Positions 10,418 to 23,500 of a stretch of 64,000 nt of DNA are shown one piece after another. Each line of letters opens with the position of its first letter. Position 1 is the first letter of the stretch. Under the pieces are notes generated by a model that searched no databases, was not told the DNA's origin, and worked only from the letters and a program-made list of their open reading frames with translations. The position numbers and the translations under genes were made by a program. This stretch comes from Nageia nagi (Eukaryota > Pinophyta): assembly GCA_050084985.1 (NCBI GenBank), contig JBITNC010000002.1, forward strand, positions 31,000,001 to 31,064,000. Reading direction: 5' to 3'.

Positions 10418-10860
10418 TTGGAAGATTTCATCAATGATGAAACTTGGGTTCTTGATAGTGGTTGTTCCAACCACATGACTGGAAAGAAGGAGCTCTTTTC
10501 ATCTCTTGATCATTCATATAGTTCTAGTATCAAACTTGGGGATGAAAAAACATTAGAGGTGACTGCAAAGGGGGAAATGGAAGTTCCTACCAAAAGAGGT
10601 ACTATGAAGGTAAAAAGTATTTATTTTGCTCCTAATTTGAAACATTCTCTTTTAAGTGTTGGGAAAATGCTTGAAAATAATTACAAGTTGGTTTTTGAAG
10701 ATAAAGAGTGCAAAATATATGATAATAATAAAGGTGGAAGGCTAGTTACTATAGTAAAAATGAATAAAAATAAACTTTTTTCCCATCAAGTTTGTTAACC
10801 AAGGGGGAGAATTTGCTTATGTGAGCATTGATGATAATGCAACTTTATGGCATCTAAGAT
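10418..10860 (+). pseudogene. Copia aspartic protease and start of GAG-pre-integrase
   Basis: An open frame at 10418-10798 carries the Copia protease active site WVLDSGCSNHMTG, with catalytic Asp codon at 10454-10456. GDEKTLEVTAKGEMEV and YFAPNLKHSLLSVGKMLENN follow, all standard Copia blocks. A stop at 10796 interrupts the polyprotein just before the GAG-pre-integrase block that continues as LWHLRFCHVNF near 10848. Confidence 0.85.
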
Positions 10861-11790
10861 TTTGTCATGTGAATTTTTAGAGTTTAAAGCTTTTATCTCC
10901 ACTTTTGTATGGTTTGCCAAAGGTCCAAGATATTACAAACATTTATGAAGCGTGTGCTCTTTGAAAGCATGCAAGGGGGCATTTTCCAAAGAATGAGGAA
11001 TGGAGGGCCCAATCTCTTCTATAGCTAGTTCATGGTGATCTTTGTGGACCAATACAAACACAAAGTATGGGTAAAGCTTCTTATTTCTTACCTTTATTGA
11101 TGATTTTTCCAAATATTGTTGGGTTTATTTTCTTAATTATAAAGATGAGGCATTTGAATGTTCAAGGCTTTTAAAGCTAGTGTTGAGAATAAGAGTGGGA
11201 CTACTATTAAGTGTTTAAGGATTGATCATGGTAGTGAGTTTTTCTCTAATTATATCTTGAAGTTTTATAGAGATTTTGGTATCAAGAGGCAATTAACATC
11301 ACCATATACACCCCAACAAAATCGGGTAGTTGAAAGAAAGAATCGAAATTTGGTAGAGATGGCAAGGTGTACGATTCACACAAAAGGTTTGAGTAATTTT
11401 TATTGGGCTTAAGCTATAAGGAATGTTGTTTATTTTTTAAATATGAGTCATACAAGGAGTTTGGATAATATTACTTTGTATGAATGTTGGCTTGGAAAGA
11501 AGCCAAGTGTGAAACATTTCAAAGTTTTTGATTGTGTAGCATATGTTCATGTGAGTGGTGAGCATAGAAAAGAGCTTGATGCTATGAGTGATAGGTGTAT
11601 TTTTATTGGCTATAGTGAACACTCCAAAGCTTATAAATTTTTTAATCCAATTTCTCATAAAGTTATGGTGTTTAGAGATGCTATTTTTGATGAAGGGAGA
11701 AGTTGGAAGTCTCAAAAATGCCAAAAGTTATTTGTTAATGATAGTATGTTTGAAGAAGTTACTTCAAATGATCAAGGAAGTATTTAGCCC
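10845..11790 (+). pseudogene. Copia integrase core, broken
   Basis: The GAG-pre-integrase block LWHLRFCHVN precedes an integrase with LVHGDLCGPI (first catalytic Asp region, near 11030). The frame at 11158-11412 has RIDHGSEFFSNY (second Asp) and SPYTPQQNRVVERKNRNLVE (catalytic Glu in VERKNR). A stop at 11410 splits this from 11443-11787, which carries CWLGKKPSVKHFKVFDC, RCIFIGYSEHSKAYKF and VMVFRDAIFDE, the usual C-terminal blocks. About four breaks prevent translation. The C-terminus fades near 11910 in a Ser/Pro-rich stretch where the RT would normally begin. Confidence 0.85.
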
Positions 11791-11930
11791 AACCATGTTT
11801 AATGCAATCAATTTCAGCCTAGATTTGATTCCTCATCACAAATGGGGTCTTTTAGTGCAACATCAAGTCCACATTATGGTTCTTCTTCACCTCCATCACC
11901 AAGTGAGTGTGTAGATTAGTCAATGAAGAT

Positions 11931-13871
11931 ATAAGCAATATGATAATTAATTAAGGATAACATGGGGGTTTAAATTAAGTGTTAATAGTAATAAAAGGAA
12001 ATCCTCCTTAAATGAAAGCATCTCACAAAAAGAGAGAGAATGTAGGATGGAAAAAATACCATAATTAGGAGGATAGTCTAATTGAAAAGGACTTTACAAG
12101 CACAAGTGTGTGGGCTCCACCTATACGAACACAATATATTGATATTACAAAGTTCAAAAATGTATGGACAAATAACTAAGTGAGGGTAAATGGTAATTTC
12201 GAATGTAGTTTGCAGGATCAATCATGCATCGAAGAAACCACCCAAAAATATGTCTCTACACTATTATACAGAGAATGGATCCCCTGTTGAAAAAGCCTTA
12301 TGATTTAGGCTTACAACTAATATCATTAGAAAGAGCTATGAGTATGCTCCACACTAGAAAAAATGATACTCAAAATGGAGTTCATATGCTCAAGATATGG
12401 AATTAATTTGATTAGAAGTAAAAATTTAAAATTTTGAGCCCCAAACTATAAAAAAAATTAATGAAATTTAATTAATATTCTAAATGCAAAACTTCAAAGT
12501 GAGATTTTAGGTAGATGGTGAAGCTAAAATACATTGTGTAGATACTCATTTGGATTAGTACATAATGAACCCAAATCCATTGATAAAATGATGATTTGAC
12601 CCCTCATGATGAAGTTATGGCAAAAAACCATTGATCATGAAAACTAACAAAATTAAATGCATAATCAATCTAGTCTAGTAAGCAAATCAAACCAAGAGAG
12701 GCATCCACTTAATAAAGGGGCATATCCAATTAATGTGGTATCCACATTAGTAGGGAATCTATGTTAGTATTACTATCAACACATAGGTCCCACACCATGT
12801 TAACCTTAAAAATATTGTGGAGGTAGGTGTGAGGATTTAGAGAGGTTATATAAGGATAAAGGGTGATACATTAATCTTGCATGAGGGTGTGTCCAAGTTG
12901 AAGGAACTTGTGAGGGTTGAAGATCATGTTGAGCATGAGATAAAGTCATATATGAAAGACAAGTTAGCCCCACAAGGATCCTCAAGGGATGTGAGGGGCA
13001 CAAGGACTTCCAAGGACATGTTGTAGAGAGGGTTTAGGATGTATGTTGTGCATACGAGAGGCCTATGGTATGCATGAGGGACTATAAAAGGGGTGTAAGG
13101 CATACATAGATGGTGTCATAGAGACATTATGTAGGTTTGAATCATCAACAACACCCTTTAGAATGTAAGCTCCTTCATTTATGCTTTAAACACATAGTAA
13201 TAGTTTGATGGAGGCCACCAACATACACTAAATTAGGAGAGTTGCAATAAGGTTTATGCATCTATCAAAGACCAATTAAAAGTGGATTTACCCAACTTTT
13301 AAAAAAAACAAGTTCCTTGAGATAATTACACAAAAGGAAGAATCATAGAGAAGGCACATACAATAATAATTTTGCACTAGAAACTCAAACTAGATATGGA
13401 CTCTCTACTACTTACGGGAAGCTATGGAAATTTATAGATATTATTATAGGTAATGGGAATAATAGGATATGATCTAGATGTGAAATGTGTTGACATGCAC
13501 AATAGAGAGATGTCTAAACATAAGAGTGGATTCATAAACAACAAACTCATAATGGGCCAAGAACTACAATGTCCTCATAATGCACATCAAAATAACATCA
13601 CACCAACTAGCTCCTTCTCTATGTATAAAATATATATGTGAACTTCAAAAACACATAAATCCATCCTTTGCATAAGTCTAATCCATACAAGATCATATCA
13701 TGGTTGCATGCAAAATAGAAAATACGAACTCCACATGTACAATAAATGAGAAATATTGGTGGATGCTTGCAACAAGAAGTAGGGCCAATGTGAGGAATTT
13801 ACTACAAGTACAAGGTTTGTAGCATGTCCATGTCATAACATAAGTCAAACCCCACAATACCTAAACAACTA
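11931..13871. other. Non-coding; possible LTR-like stretch with TATA motif
   Basis: No protein domain is visible. A purine run ending in GAGAGAGAA just before TGTAGGATGG (12039) could be a polypurine tract plus LTR start, and a TATAAAAGGGG motif lies at 13083-13093. A matching LTR end (CCTACA) or a second copy was not found, so LTR status is speculative. Confidence 0.25.
13083..13093 (+). promoter_or_regulatory. TATA-like motif
   Basis: TATAAAAGGGG in non-coding DNA, resembling the core promoter of LTR elements. It has no associated gene. Confidence 0.25.
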
Positions 13872-14000
13872 CAGTTGAACACCCCAAACATGCATGCAAC
13901 ATTAATAACTCCAATGCATGCAAGAAAGGCTTGAACACATACATGCAACATTAATAACTTCAATGCATGCAAAAAGGCTTGAACACATGCATGCAAAAAG
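13872..14000. repeat. Tandem repeat, unit about 49 bp
   Basis: Two full units and a partial third share ATGCAACATTAATAACT, CAATGCATGCAA and GGCTTGAACACAT. The offset between the first two copies is 49 bp (13894 to 13943). Confidence 0.7.
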
Positions 14001-15735
14001 CAAACCAAAATTTAGATTCATAAGTGCATGTTTAGGAATTAGAAAAATATGTGTGCTTCGAGTATGTAAAAAATTAATGGTGCACGAGAAAAGATTGGAG
14101 GTATGTCCACAAAATTTAAACTGAATCAAACCACCTATCCAAGCCTTACAAAATGAACCAACTCAAAAATAAACTTCAAAAGATTGCTTTAGTGCTTGCA
14201 AGAATCTAAATGACTTATAGAGACATGGAGAGAATACTAAAAAGTAGTATTCAAGCCCAAGAAACAAACATGTAAAGAATCATAAGAAAATTGAAGATAA
14301 CCTCAAGAATTGATTAAATATTCATGAGAGAGACCTTACATGAATAAGAAAAGGAAGTACAATTATAATAGAAAAAACCAAGTAAATACCCAGTACTAGA
14401 ATCAATATAAAAATAAAACATGCTAAAGTGAAAACATTTTATCCTAATGAACTTAAGATATACTCTAATATTCTTTTCTATAAGAGATTGATTGAATATT
14501 ATTTAAATTTTTAGATTCATGACCATGTAAATAGTATTTTAATGTTCGTATAATAATATTTTTAATTATGAAATTAAACTAAAATAATGTAAAATCTATT
14601 TAAATACTTAATGTTTGGCATGAGAATCATTGGGATGATATCTTCAAACATGAAGTGATTGATGATTATGCAAGTGATATACATATAAGTAAATATTCAT
14701 AATAAGACACTTGAAATAATAATACCATTATTTTAGCTACCATTTTATCAAATTTTGAGGCCTTTAACATATCTTAGCATAATTATACATAATCAAAATT
14801 AGTCCCTTTTTTCTTATGTTTGAAAAAATCATCACATTCTTTATCAACCTAAGAAATATTGTCAATCTAGATTTATAATCTTTAAAATACATCTCACATC
14901 ATCTTGTGTATCTTTATCAAGTTATTTTATTATTTCAAGATCTAAGTTATTTAAATGATATCAATTACTACTTTCATAACCAAAATCATAACCTATTTAA
15001 ACAAGCCTAAAACTTTATTTATCCTCACCTTATAGTCAAGCATATTTATTAACTCTTAATAGTATACCTTTTATATCTAATTCAACAATACATGAAAACA
15101 TCCATCCATAATTCCATTCAATGAATTAAGATTTCATTTTGTACTTGATGGGTCTATCTATTATTAAGGAGACTTCATCCATTAAAATACATGCCTCTTC
15201 TATAAACTTTAATATGGAGTTCTCAATTATCATTTTACAAGTCACACACAACAAAATATATAATGAAACTCAAAGGAATTAAGATCTAAGTTCATAAATA
15301 TTAAAAATCATCATCAAAATTTTACCATAACATTCTTAAAGACCTATTATAATTTTCATAATAATGATGTATCAATGCTTAAGTAATATTAAAACTTATT
15401 GTAATGATTATAAAATTTTCTTATAATATTATTATAATGATTCACATATGTTCTTCAAGATTAATATAGTATTCTTGAAGACCCATTATGATTCTTCAAT
15501 TCATAATTTTTAGGTAAATAATAAAATTATCCTTTTATATATTTTATTGGCTTATTTTCATTTTTATCATTTTTTTATCCCATTTTACTGTACCATTTAC
15601 CATTATAATTATTTATTTATTTTAGTATTAGTCATGAAGGTTTTAAGGTCCTTAAACCTTTATAAAATAAGTTGTATAATGTAAACCTATGTAAGTCCTA
15701 TCCATCACATATTATTTCTTAAATACAACTTGTCG
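14001..15735. other. AT-rich, no gene recognised
   Basis: Long AT-rich stretch without sustained open frames, recognisable domains or clear repeats. Confidence 0.45.
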
Positions 15736-16740
15736 TTAAAGCTTAACAAAAATTATAAAAATAAAAATATAACAGTTTTGACTTTTTCTTTTATCCTTAT
15801 TCTTTGATGATTTCTCTTCCTCCCATTCATCAGCATGCTTAAGAAACTCTATTAATTCCTTAATATGCATTGCTACCTTTATCGCTAATAAGTTTAGGCA
15901 TGCCATTATGGTTCTCAAGGTTTAGGATAGGTTTATCAGTAATTTGTGATTGACCTTGGCTTCTTCCACTATGTACTTCCTTAGGTCTATTACCGAATCT
16001 TCCTCCTTCCCCTCTGCTACCAGTAGGGGGTAGGGACCCTTTTGACTGCTTCATCTTCTCTTTTTATGGGTTCACTACCTCCTTCAAATATGTTGTCTTT
16101 TATCCCTTCACTACCTCTTGTGCTTCAGCTACCTCCTGTTCCACTACTACCTTCTTTTCCCCATCATCCTTTTTAATTGTAGGCACCTCCTAATTTGAAT
16201 CTTTCTCCTTCAATTCATCCCTATAGTCCACTAGTTTCTTTCTAATGCCTTTCTTAATTCTTACAAACCTTTTGTACCCTTTAGTCAATTATGGTTCCTT
16301 TTTAATGGTGAACTTCCTCCTTTTTCATAAAGGAGTACCACAATCTTCCTCCCTTGAATTTGAAACCTCATGAGTTACTTCTTTATTTTCCCTTGTTAGA
16401 TCTAGTCCCCTTTCTTCCATTCATGAGGAGAAATTATGTTCGGGAGATTAGTAGGTTGCTTCTCCTTGGAGTCCCTACCATTTTTCCCCTCTTTTTCTTC
16501 TCAAGCATGTAACAAACAATCATTTTGAGGATCCATTGGTGAAGTGGTAGCATCCTCTCAACCATCTTCACTGCATTAATAGATTTTTCTAAATATTGGA
16601 ATAAAAGGTAAGAATATTTACTATCTCTTGGTGGCATATGGAATTTAAGATAGCTATATGGTAGCAAAAAATACTCGTATACTTCCCATCCAAAGTCAAA
16701 TATTTCATAATCAATTTGGCTACTATGTATCATATCTTTG
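15736..16740 (-). pseudogene. Unidentified decayed minus-strand ORF region, Lys/Glu-rich
   Basis: The minus strand reads as a broken protein. The upstream part (16733-16434) has IDYEIFDFGWEVYEYFLLPY and YLEKSINAVKMVERMLPLHQ. A long charged linker follows (Lys/Glu-rich, about 16400-16080, interrupted by stops). Next is a Gly/Arg-rich block (SLPPTGSRGEGGRFGNRPKE, about 16020-15960), and the tail is again charged. The order of a folded N-terminal part, charged linker and basic Gly/Arg block resembles LINE ORF1 or gag-like proteins, but no defining motif is present. I do not assign a family. Confidence 0.3.
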
Positions 16741-17014
16741 AAAGGGATTCATGAGTAATTCCAAATTAAATCCACCAGAACATTTTCTCTCCCTCTAGAA
16801 ATGTTGCAAGTTGCTCCACCTTATTTGTCTTCATCCTCTAGATAACTTTTCCTTCCTCTGGTAGATCTAAAACCTATGCAATGAGGTATGGAGAGATCAT
16901 AAATTGAATTCCATCAATTTTTACTTATCCCTAGTTTAACAAATTATTAATTTATCTCATAATACCTTCATCATATCCATTTAATCTTCTAAAGAATTAA
17001 AGTAATCTTGATAG

Positions 17015-18345
17015 GTTGATTCGAAATGGATTTCAGATTCTTAAAAAAAAAGTGATTTTTCAAGTTTATAATTTTGTTGATTATTCTTACATATTAAATA
17101 TCTCTCTTCCATGTTTCCAATGCTTCAAATGATGAATAAAATAGTGGTTTGTAAGTTATGACTTCACAAAATTTGGAGTTAAATATAAAAAATGCAAAAT
17201 GCTTGAAATTTGAATAATTGGTACCTTGTATTATGGTGAACATGTACTTTAAATTGTAAGGTATTTAGATTAAATACTTGAAAGTTATGATGCTCACAAA
17301 ATGGTAAATTATCATTCTATGTTCATGACAGTCAATTTTGACAGCTACCAGGTGCAAATCTACATTGGAGGCCAACTTGATGACAATGCTTGGAAATACT
17401 AATAAGGATTTAAAGCGTGAAATTTGGACTAACTAAGATACTTATATCCAAGAACACTTGAATGAAATTTCATGACATTTAGAATTATGGTCATGAAGTT
17501 ATGGTCATGCAAAATGGCACTAGAAGTAGTTTTGATAGTTTTGCAAAATCCAAAAAGATAGGAAAATATAACCATATGAGACCAAAACAATACTATAGGA
17601 ATACAAATGGGGGAGATTATTTTTGGGAGGATGAAAGAGTATATTGTAAAGAAGGAAAAATAACAAATATTATTTTATCACCATGTAACCATAAACTCTA
17701 AATTTGTAATCCCTTAATGTTATAAAAGGGAATATGGAGTATAGAAAAATGTTAATTCCTTTAGTGTGGATTTCCTCCCAAGTAGAGTGAGTTAGTGTAT
17801 ACTTGAAAATATTATGAAGGAATCCATTTTATTGTAAACTCTATGAAAAATAACAAAACCATGAGAGTAATATTGGAGGTGCATTTAAATCTTGCATAGA
17901 AGAAGAAAAAGAACATGGACAAAATCATTACCAAGGAGAAAGAAGTGGAAGACATAATCGCTATGATGGAAAGAAAAAAGATAAGTATTAGTTCTAAATA
18001 TGTCATCCCAAGATAAGAGATGTGGAACTATGCTCAAGGATTTTTGTTGAAAAGAGATTAGTCTTTAAGAAAGGGATCCAATGGAGAGCCTATAGTGATC
18101 ATGTGATTCGGCTTCAACAAACAAAAGAGTGAAACAAGAAGGATCATATAAGTGATATTGTAAAATGGACTCTACAATAATGGATTGCTATTTATTGTAT
18201 GTAGGCCACATCAATCGAACCAAGGTAACTATGTGTGTACATCATTTTATGTATTTTTATTTGGTGTGAATTTTATTTCCATAAGCACTAAAATAAACAA
18301 AGTGTGAAGATCCAAATTAAATCTTGAAGTAGGGTTTACGAATCA
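17015..18345 (+). repeat. LTR copy 1, 5'-truncated
   Basis: Homology with copies 2 and 3 begins near 17015 (AAATGGATTT..AGTCTT region), about 390 bp after the expected LTR start, and ends at ATCA (18345). A TATAAAAGGG box is at 17721-17730. Confidence 0.75.
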
Positions 18346-18348
18346 AGT

Positions 18349-18360
18349 TGGTATCAAAGC
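18349..18360 (+). other. Primer binding site 1
   Basis: TGGTATCAAAGC, one base from the plant iMet-type site TGGTATCAGAGC, three bases after the end of LTR copy 1. Confidence 0.7.
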
Positions 18361-18617
18361 AATTCTTTTTTTGGGAATTGATGAAGCATTTTCAAAAAAT
18401 GAATGAGTACTTTGTTAAGTTCAGTGTTGTGCCTACTTCAGAGTTAAGAGAATCTGATATGATGGATTAGATTCAAGGTTTGAAAGCATGCAAGGTTAAG
18501 GTAAATTTTCATTTTTGAAGTCAATAATTTTCATTAGCATTTAATGAAATATTTCCATCATAAAATTATGTCGACATGAATTCTAGTGGGAGAATAAGGG
18601 CCCATCTTCTTGACAAT

Positions 18618-20237
18618 TGTGATGATCGAGGATGTTGTGTTGGAAGCAAATATTCTTTTACTCTTGATTCATTGAGAATATGAAGTGATGTACCTGAAAA
18701 TGCTAAGCAAATTTAGACTAAGGAGAAAATTTGTGAAGGCAATTCCAAAAAGTGGTAAATCTGTATTTGTGTGAGGATTGTTTTCCTCATTATTTTGATC
18801 CTAAGGCTTTTGTGGGACCAAAAGCCCTTAAACTAGGACGAGTGATCCCAAATGGATTTTGAAGTCTTAAAAAAAGGTGACTTTTAAAGTTTATAATTTT
18901 GTTGATTATTCTCTTCCTTATTAAAAGATTTCTCTTCCATGATTCCAATGCTTCAAATGGAGAATAAAATAGAGCTATAATTTGTAAGTTATGGCTTTTC
19001 AAAATTTGGAGTTAAATATAAAAAAATACAAATTATGCATGGAAGACTCTATTGATGGATTCACTAAAAGTAGTTCGTATGGATTCATAGCTTGAAAATT
19101 AGATCATTGGTACCTTGTATTATGATGAACATGTGGTTAAAATTTGAAGGCATTTGGATTAAATACTTGAAAGTTATGGTGCTCACAAAATGGTAAATTA
19201 TCATTCTACGTTCATGACAATCAAAATTTTGGTAGCTAACAGGTGCAAATCTGTGTTGGAGGACAACTTGATGATGACTCTTGGAGTTACCAATAAGTAT
19301 TTAAAGCATGAAATTTGGAACAGCTAAGATACTTATATCCAAGAACACCTAGATGAAATTTAGTGACATTTAGAATTATGGTCATGAAGTTGTGGTCATG
19401 CCAAAATGGCACCAGAAGCGATTTTGATAGTTTTGCAAAATTCAAAAAGGTAGGAGAATATAACCATATAAGGCCAAAACAATACTAAAAGAATACAAAT
19501 GAGGGAGATTATTTTTGGAAGGATGAGAGAGCATATTATAAAGGAGAAAAAATAACAAATATTATTTTATCACCATGTAACCATAAACTCCAAATTTGTA
19601 ATCCCTTAATGTTATAAAAGGGAATATGGAGTATGGAAAAAAGTTTAAGTCCTTTAGTGTGGATTTCCCCCAAGGGGAGTGAGTTAGTGTAGGCTTGAAA
19701 ATAATGTAGAGGAATCTATTTTATTGTAAACTCTATGAAAAATAACAAAACCATGAGAGTAATACTGAAGGTGCATTTCAAGATTGCATAGAAGAAGAAA
19801 AAGAACATGGACAAAATCATTACCATGGAGAAAGAAGTGGATGACATAATCGCCATGATGGAAATAAAAAAGACAAAGATTAGTTTTAAATATGTCATCC
19901 TAAGATAAGAGATGTGAAACTATTCTCAAGGATTATTGTTGAAAAGAAAGTCATCTTCAAGAAAGGGATTCAGTAGAGAGCCTACAGTGATCATGTCATT
20001 CAACTTCAAAAAATAAAAAAGTGAACCAAGAAGGATCATACAAGTGAAATTATAAAATAGAATCTACAATAATGAATTGATATTTGCTATATGTAGACCA
20101 CATCAATTGAACTAGGGTAACTATGTGTGTACACCATTTTATGTATCTTTGTTTGGTGTGCATTTTATTTCTGCAAGCACTAAAATAAACAAAGTGTGAA
20201 GATCCAAATTAAATCCTGAAGTAGGGTGTATAGATCA
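18618..20237 (+). repeat. LTR copy 2
   Basis: Starts TGTGATGATC after a purine-rich tract (18585-18600, GTGGGAGAATAAGGG) and ends ATCA at 20237. The length of 1620 bp matches copy 3. TATAAAAG is at 19613-19620. The exact 5' base is uncertain because the purine tract lies 17 bp before the chosen TG. Confidence 0.7.
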
Positions 20238-20240
20238 AGT

Positions 20241-20252
20241 TGGTATCAAAGC
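20241..20252 (+). other. Primer binding site 2
   Basis: TGGTATCAAAGC three bases after the end of LTR copy 2, identical to primer site 1. Confidence 0.7.
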
Positions 20253-20512
20253 AGTTCTTTTTCTGGGAACTAATGGATCTTGTTCAAAAAAAGAATGAGT
20301 AATTTCTTTGTAAAGTTTAGTGTTGTGCCTACTTTAGAGTCAAGAGAACCTGATATGATGGATTAAATTCATGGTTTGAAAGCATGTAAGGTTGAGGTAA
20401 ATGTTCATTTTTAACGTTAACAATTTTCATTAGCATTTGATTAAATATTTCCATCATAAAATTATGTCGACATGAATTCTGGTGGGGGATAAGGGCCCAT
20501 CTTCTTGATAGT

Positions 20513-22130
20513 TGTGATGATTGAGGATGTTGTGTTGGAAGCGAATATTCTTTTGCTCTTGATTCATTGAGAATACGAAGTGATGTACCTGAAAATGCTA
20601 AGCGAATTCAAACTAAGGAGAAAATTTGAGAAGGTGATTCCAAGAAGGGGTAAATTTGTATTTATGTGGGGATTTTTTTCTCATTATTTTGATCCTAAGG
20701 TTTTTGTGGAACCAAAAGCCCCTAAATTAGGATGAGTAATCCGAAATGGATTTCAAAGTCTTAAAAAAAGGTGATTTTTCAAGTTTATAATTTTGTTGAT
20801 TATTCTCTTTCATATTAAAGACCTCTCTTCCATAATTCCAATTCTTCAAATGAAGAATAAAATAGAGCTATGGTTTGTAAGTTATGGCTTTTCAAAATTT
20901 GGAATTAAATATAAAAAATTCAAAATATGCATGGAAGACTCTATCGATGGATTCACCAGAAGTAGTTCATATGGATTTATAGCTTGAAAATTGAATAATT
21001 GTACCTCATATTATGGTGAACATGTGGTTAAATTTTGAAGGCATTTGGATTAAATAATTGAAAGTTATGGCACTCACAAAATGGTAATTCATCATTCTGC
21101 ATTCATGACTTAGTCAAAAGTTTGGCATCTACTAGGTGCAAATCTATGTTGGAGGCCAACTTGATGACAACTCTTGGAGTTACCAATAAGGATTTAAAGC
21201 ATGAAATTTGGACCAATTAAGATACTTATATCCAAGAACACCTAGATGAAATTTAGTGACATTTAGAATTATGGTCATGAAGTTGTGGTCATGCCAAAAT
21301 GGCACCAGAAGTAATTTTGATAGTTTAGCAAAATCTAAAAAGATGGGAGAATATAACCATATAAGGCCAAAATAATACTATAGGAATACAAATGAGGGAG
21401 ATTATTTTTGGGAGGATGAGAGAGCATATTGTAAAGGAGAAAAAATAACAAATATTATTTTATCACCATGAAACCATAAACCCCAAATTTGTAATCCCTT
21501 AATGTTATAAAAGGGAACGTGGAGTATGGAAAAAAGTTAAGTCCTTTAGTGTGGATTTCCTCCCAAGGGGAGTGAGTTAGTGTAGGCTTGAAAATAATGT
21601 AGAGGAATCCATTTTATTGTAAACTCAATGAAAAATAACAAAATCGTGAGAGTAATATTAGAGGTGCATTTCAAGATTACATAGAAGAAGAAAAAGAACA
21701 TGGACAAAATCATTGCCATGGAGAAAGAAGTGGATGACATAATCGCCATGATGGAAAGAAAAAAGATAAAGAGTAGTTCTAAATATGTCATCCTAGGATA
21801 AGAAATGTGGAACTATGCTCAAGGACTTTCATTGAAAAGAGAGTCATCTTCAAGAAAGGGATTTAGTGAAGAGCCTACATTGGTCATGTGATTTAGCTTC
21901 GACAAACAAAATAGTGAAGCAATAAGGATCATACAAGTGAAATTGTAAAATACAATCTACAATAATGAATTACTATCTACTGGATGTAGATCACATCAAT
22001 CAAACCAAGGTAACTATGTGTATACATCATTTTGTGTGTTTTTAATTTGGTGTGCATTTTATTTCTGCAAGCACTAAAATATAAAAGTATGAATATCCAA
22101 ATTAAATCTTGATGTAGGGTTTACAAATCA
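20513..22130 (+). repeat. LTR copy 3 (3' LTR)
   Basis: Starts TGTGATGATT and ends CAAATCA at 22130, with unrelated DNA beyond. A TATAAAAGGG box is at 21506-21515. The purine-rich tract GTGGGGGATAAGGG precedes it, as for copy 2. Confidence 0.7.
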
Positions 22131-23500
22131 TAGCTCAATCAATAGGGAAATATCCTCATCCATTGCATACACCAAGGGCTCTATTTGTATTAGATCTCCT
22201 CTCATTTTTGTTACCTCGAAAGATGAATTTTGGAGCAATTATGCCAAATTGTAGTTACTCTTATACAATATCACTCCCTTTGCAACTTTTATGATAAGAT
22301 GTCTAGAAGTACATTCACCTATCATTTCCACAAACCAACTATCACTTCAAAATCCCACCCCCATGCAAGGTGGTGATCTTACTTTGAGTTGGTAGCATGT
22401 TCTAATTGATATGCATAATTTGATTCTTTTTATTTCTTGGAATTGGTCCCTTTTGATATCGATAATCCTTATTTGGTATTACATTTATTTGTAATCATTC
22501 ATAGTATGTTATATTAATTAGCTAGATTTTGTTACTTTTTCTTTTTATACATACCATATATTAGTGAACTTGACCCTCTTATAACCCTTTTCTAATTAGA
22601 ATATGTATTTCATGTATTTATTTTCCTAAAAATATATATTTACAAATCCCATGTAATCTTCATGCGTAAACGATCAAGAGATCTTTAAAAAATGCTAGAT
22701 TCAAATATAAGATGGATTTTCTTAATGTTATAAGTAATATTAATAAGAATAAATATGAAAGCCCTAGAATTGAAACTGGTGATACAAATGATGGTAAGAT
22801 AACTTCATTCATGATGAAATTCAATAAATTGGTCCATAACCTAACCTTAAATTCATTTGTGATCATAATCTTTGTAGTGATATCCAATCGTATATTTTGT
22901 AATATATAAGATTTTTTAAATAACTTTGATTATTCAACAAGGATGTTCATTACACTTAGAAAAAATGGCCTTACAACTAATAAAGTCCATTCTTTATTTC
23001 AAACTTGTTATTTAAAACAAGTTTCTTTTGTCACATCTACATCATAACATGTCATAAATTAAACTTCTTTAAACCCTTAGCTAAAAACAACCTCTAGAAA
23101 ATCAAACCCTATCTTAGGCATGCCTATGGTAACTCAAATTATATATGTTCTTGTAAATACACATCAAATATACAATGACATTAAATTTGTAAAACCATAA
23201 TTATATTTTTAGTTCACTTCATAATATAACCTATAATTCTCCTTTCATAACCTATTTCTTAGAGTAATATTTTTCCACATGGGACCATAATTCTTTTAAG
23301 ATCTAACACTCTTAAACTCTATAAGATGATAAATAATAATTTATATATATCAATATTAGGTGTTAGGACTTGTGATTCGGTATACAAATATGAGTCACAA
23401 TACATTAGCAAATTTTTGGTAACATAAAATAAATTTATCTTCCCTATGTAGGTTAAATACATAACAAATAATTTTTATATTCTATATAATATAAATATTA
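22131..23500. other. AT-rich, no gene recognised
   Basis: Flanking DNA of the LTR chain. Short open frames at 22660-22909 on both strands have no recognisable motif. Confidence 0.4.

Larger units (their letters stand above)
9397..11930 (+). mobile_element. Ty1/Copia relic lacking 5' LTR, RT and RNase H
   Basis: Order: primer binding site (9397-9408), gag (from 9518), protease, GAG-pre-integrase, integrase, then an end near 11930. Protease before integrase before (missing) RT is the Copia order. No reverse transcriptase or RNase H follows, and no LTR was recognised upstream, where LINE sequence directly abuts. The piece is therefore truncated at both ends or is a recombinant. Confidence 0.8.
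17015..22130 (+). mobile_element. LTR-internal-LTR-internal-LTR chain
   Basis: Three direct copies of a 1.6-kb LTR are separated by two nearly identical short internal regions (18346-18617 and 20238-20512). The period is about 1.89 kb. Copies 1 and 2 end in ATCA followed by AGT and TGGTATCAAAGC, a tRNA-iMet-type primer binding site. Copy 3 ends at the same ATCA (22130) but continues into unrelated DNA, exactly as a 3' LTR should. Each LTR has an internal TATAAAAGGG. Internal regions hold only a primer site and a purine-rich tract, so the element is non-autonomous. Unequal recombination between LTRs explains the chain. Confidence 0.75.

Noticed and set aside
12224-12406. 60-codon plus-strand frame as continuation of the Copia polyprotein
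   Set aside because: No RT or RNase H block is recognisable in it or around it.
17812-18006. Three similar minus-strand frames (also 19716-19898 and 21546-21791) as a small hydrophobic protein family
   Set aside because: They recur only because the LTR is repeated; the frames are truncated differently and antisense to the LTR.
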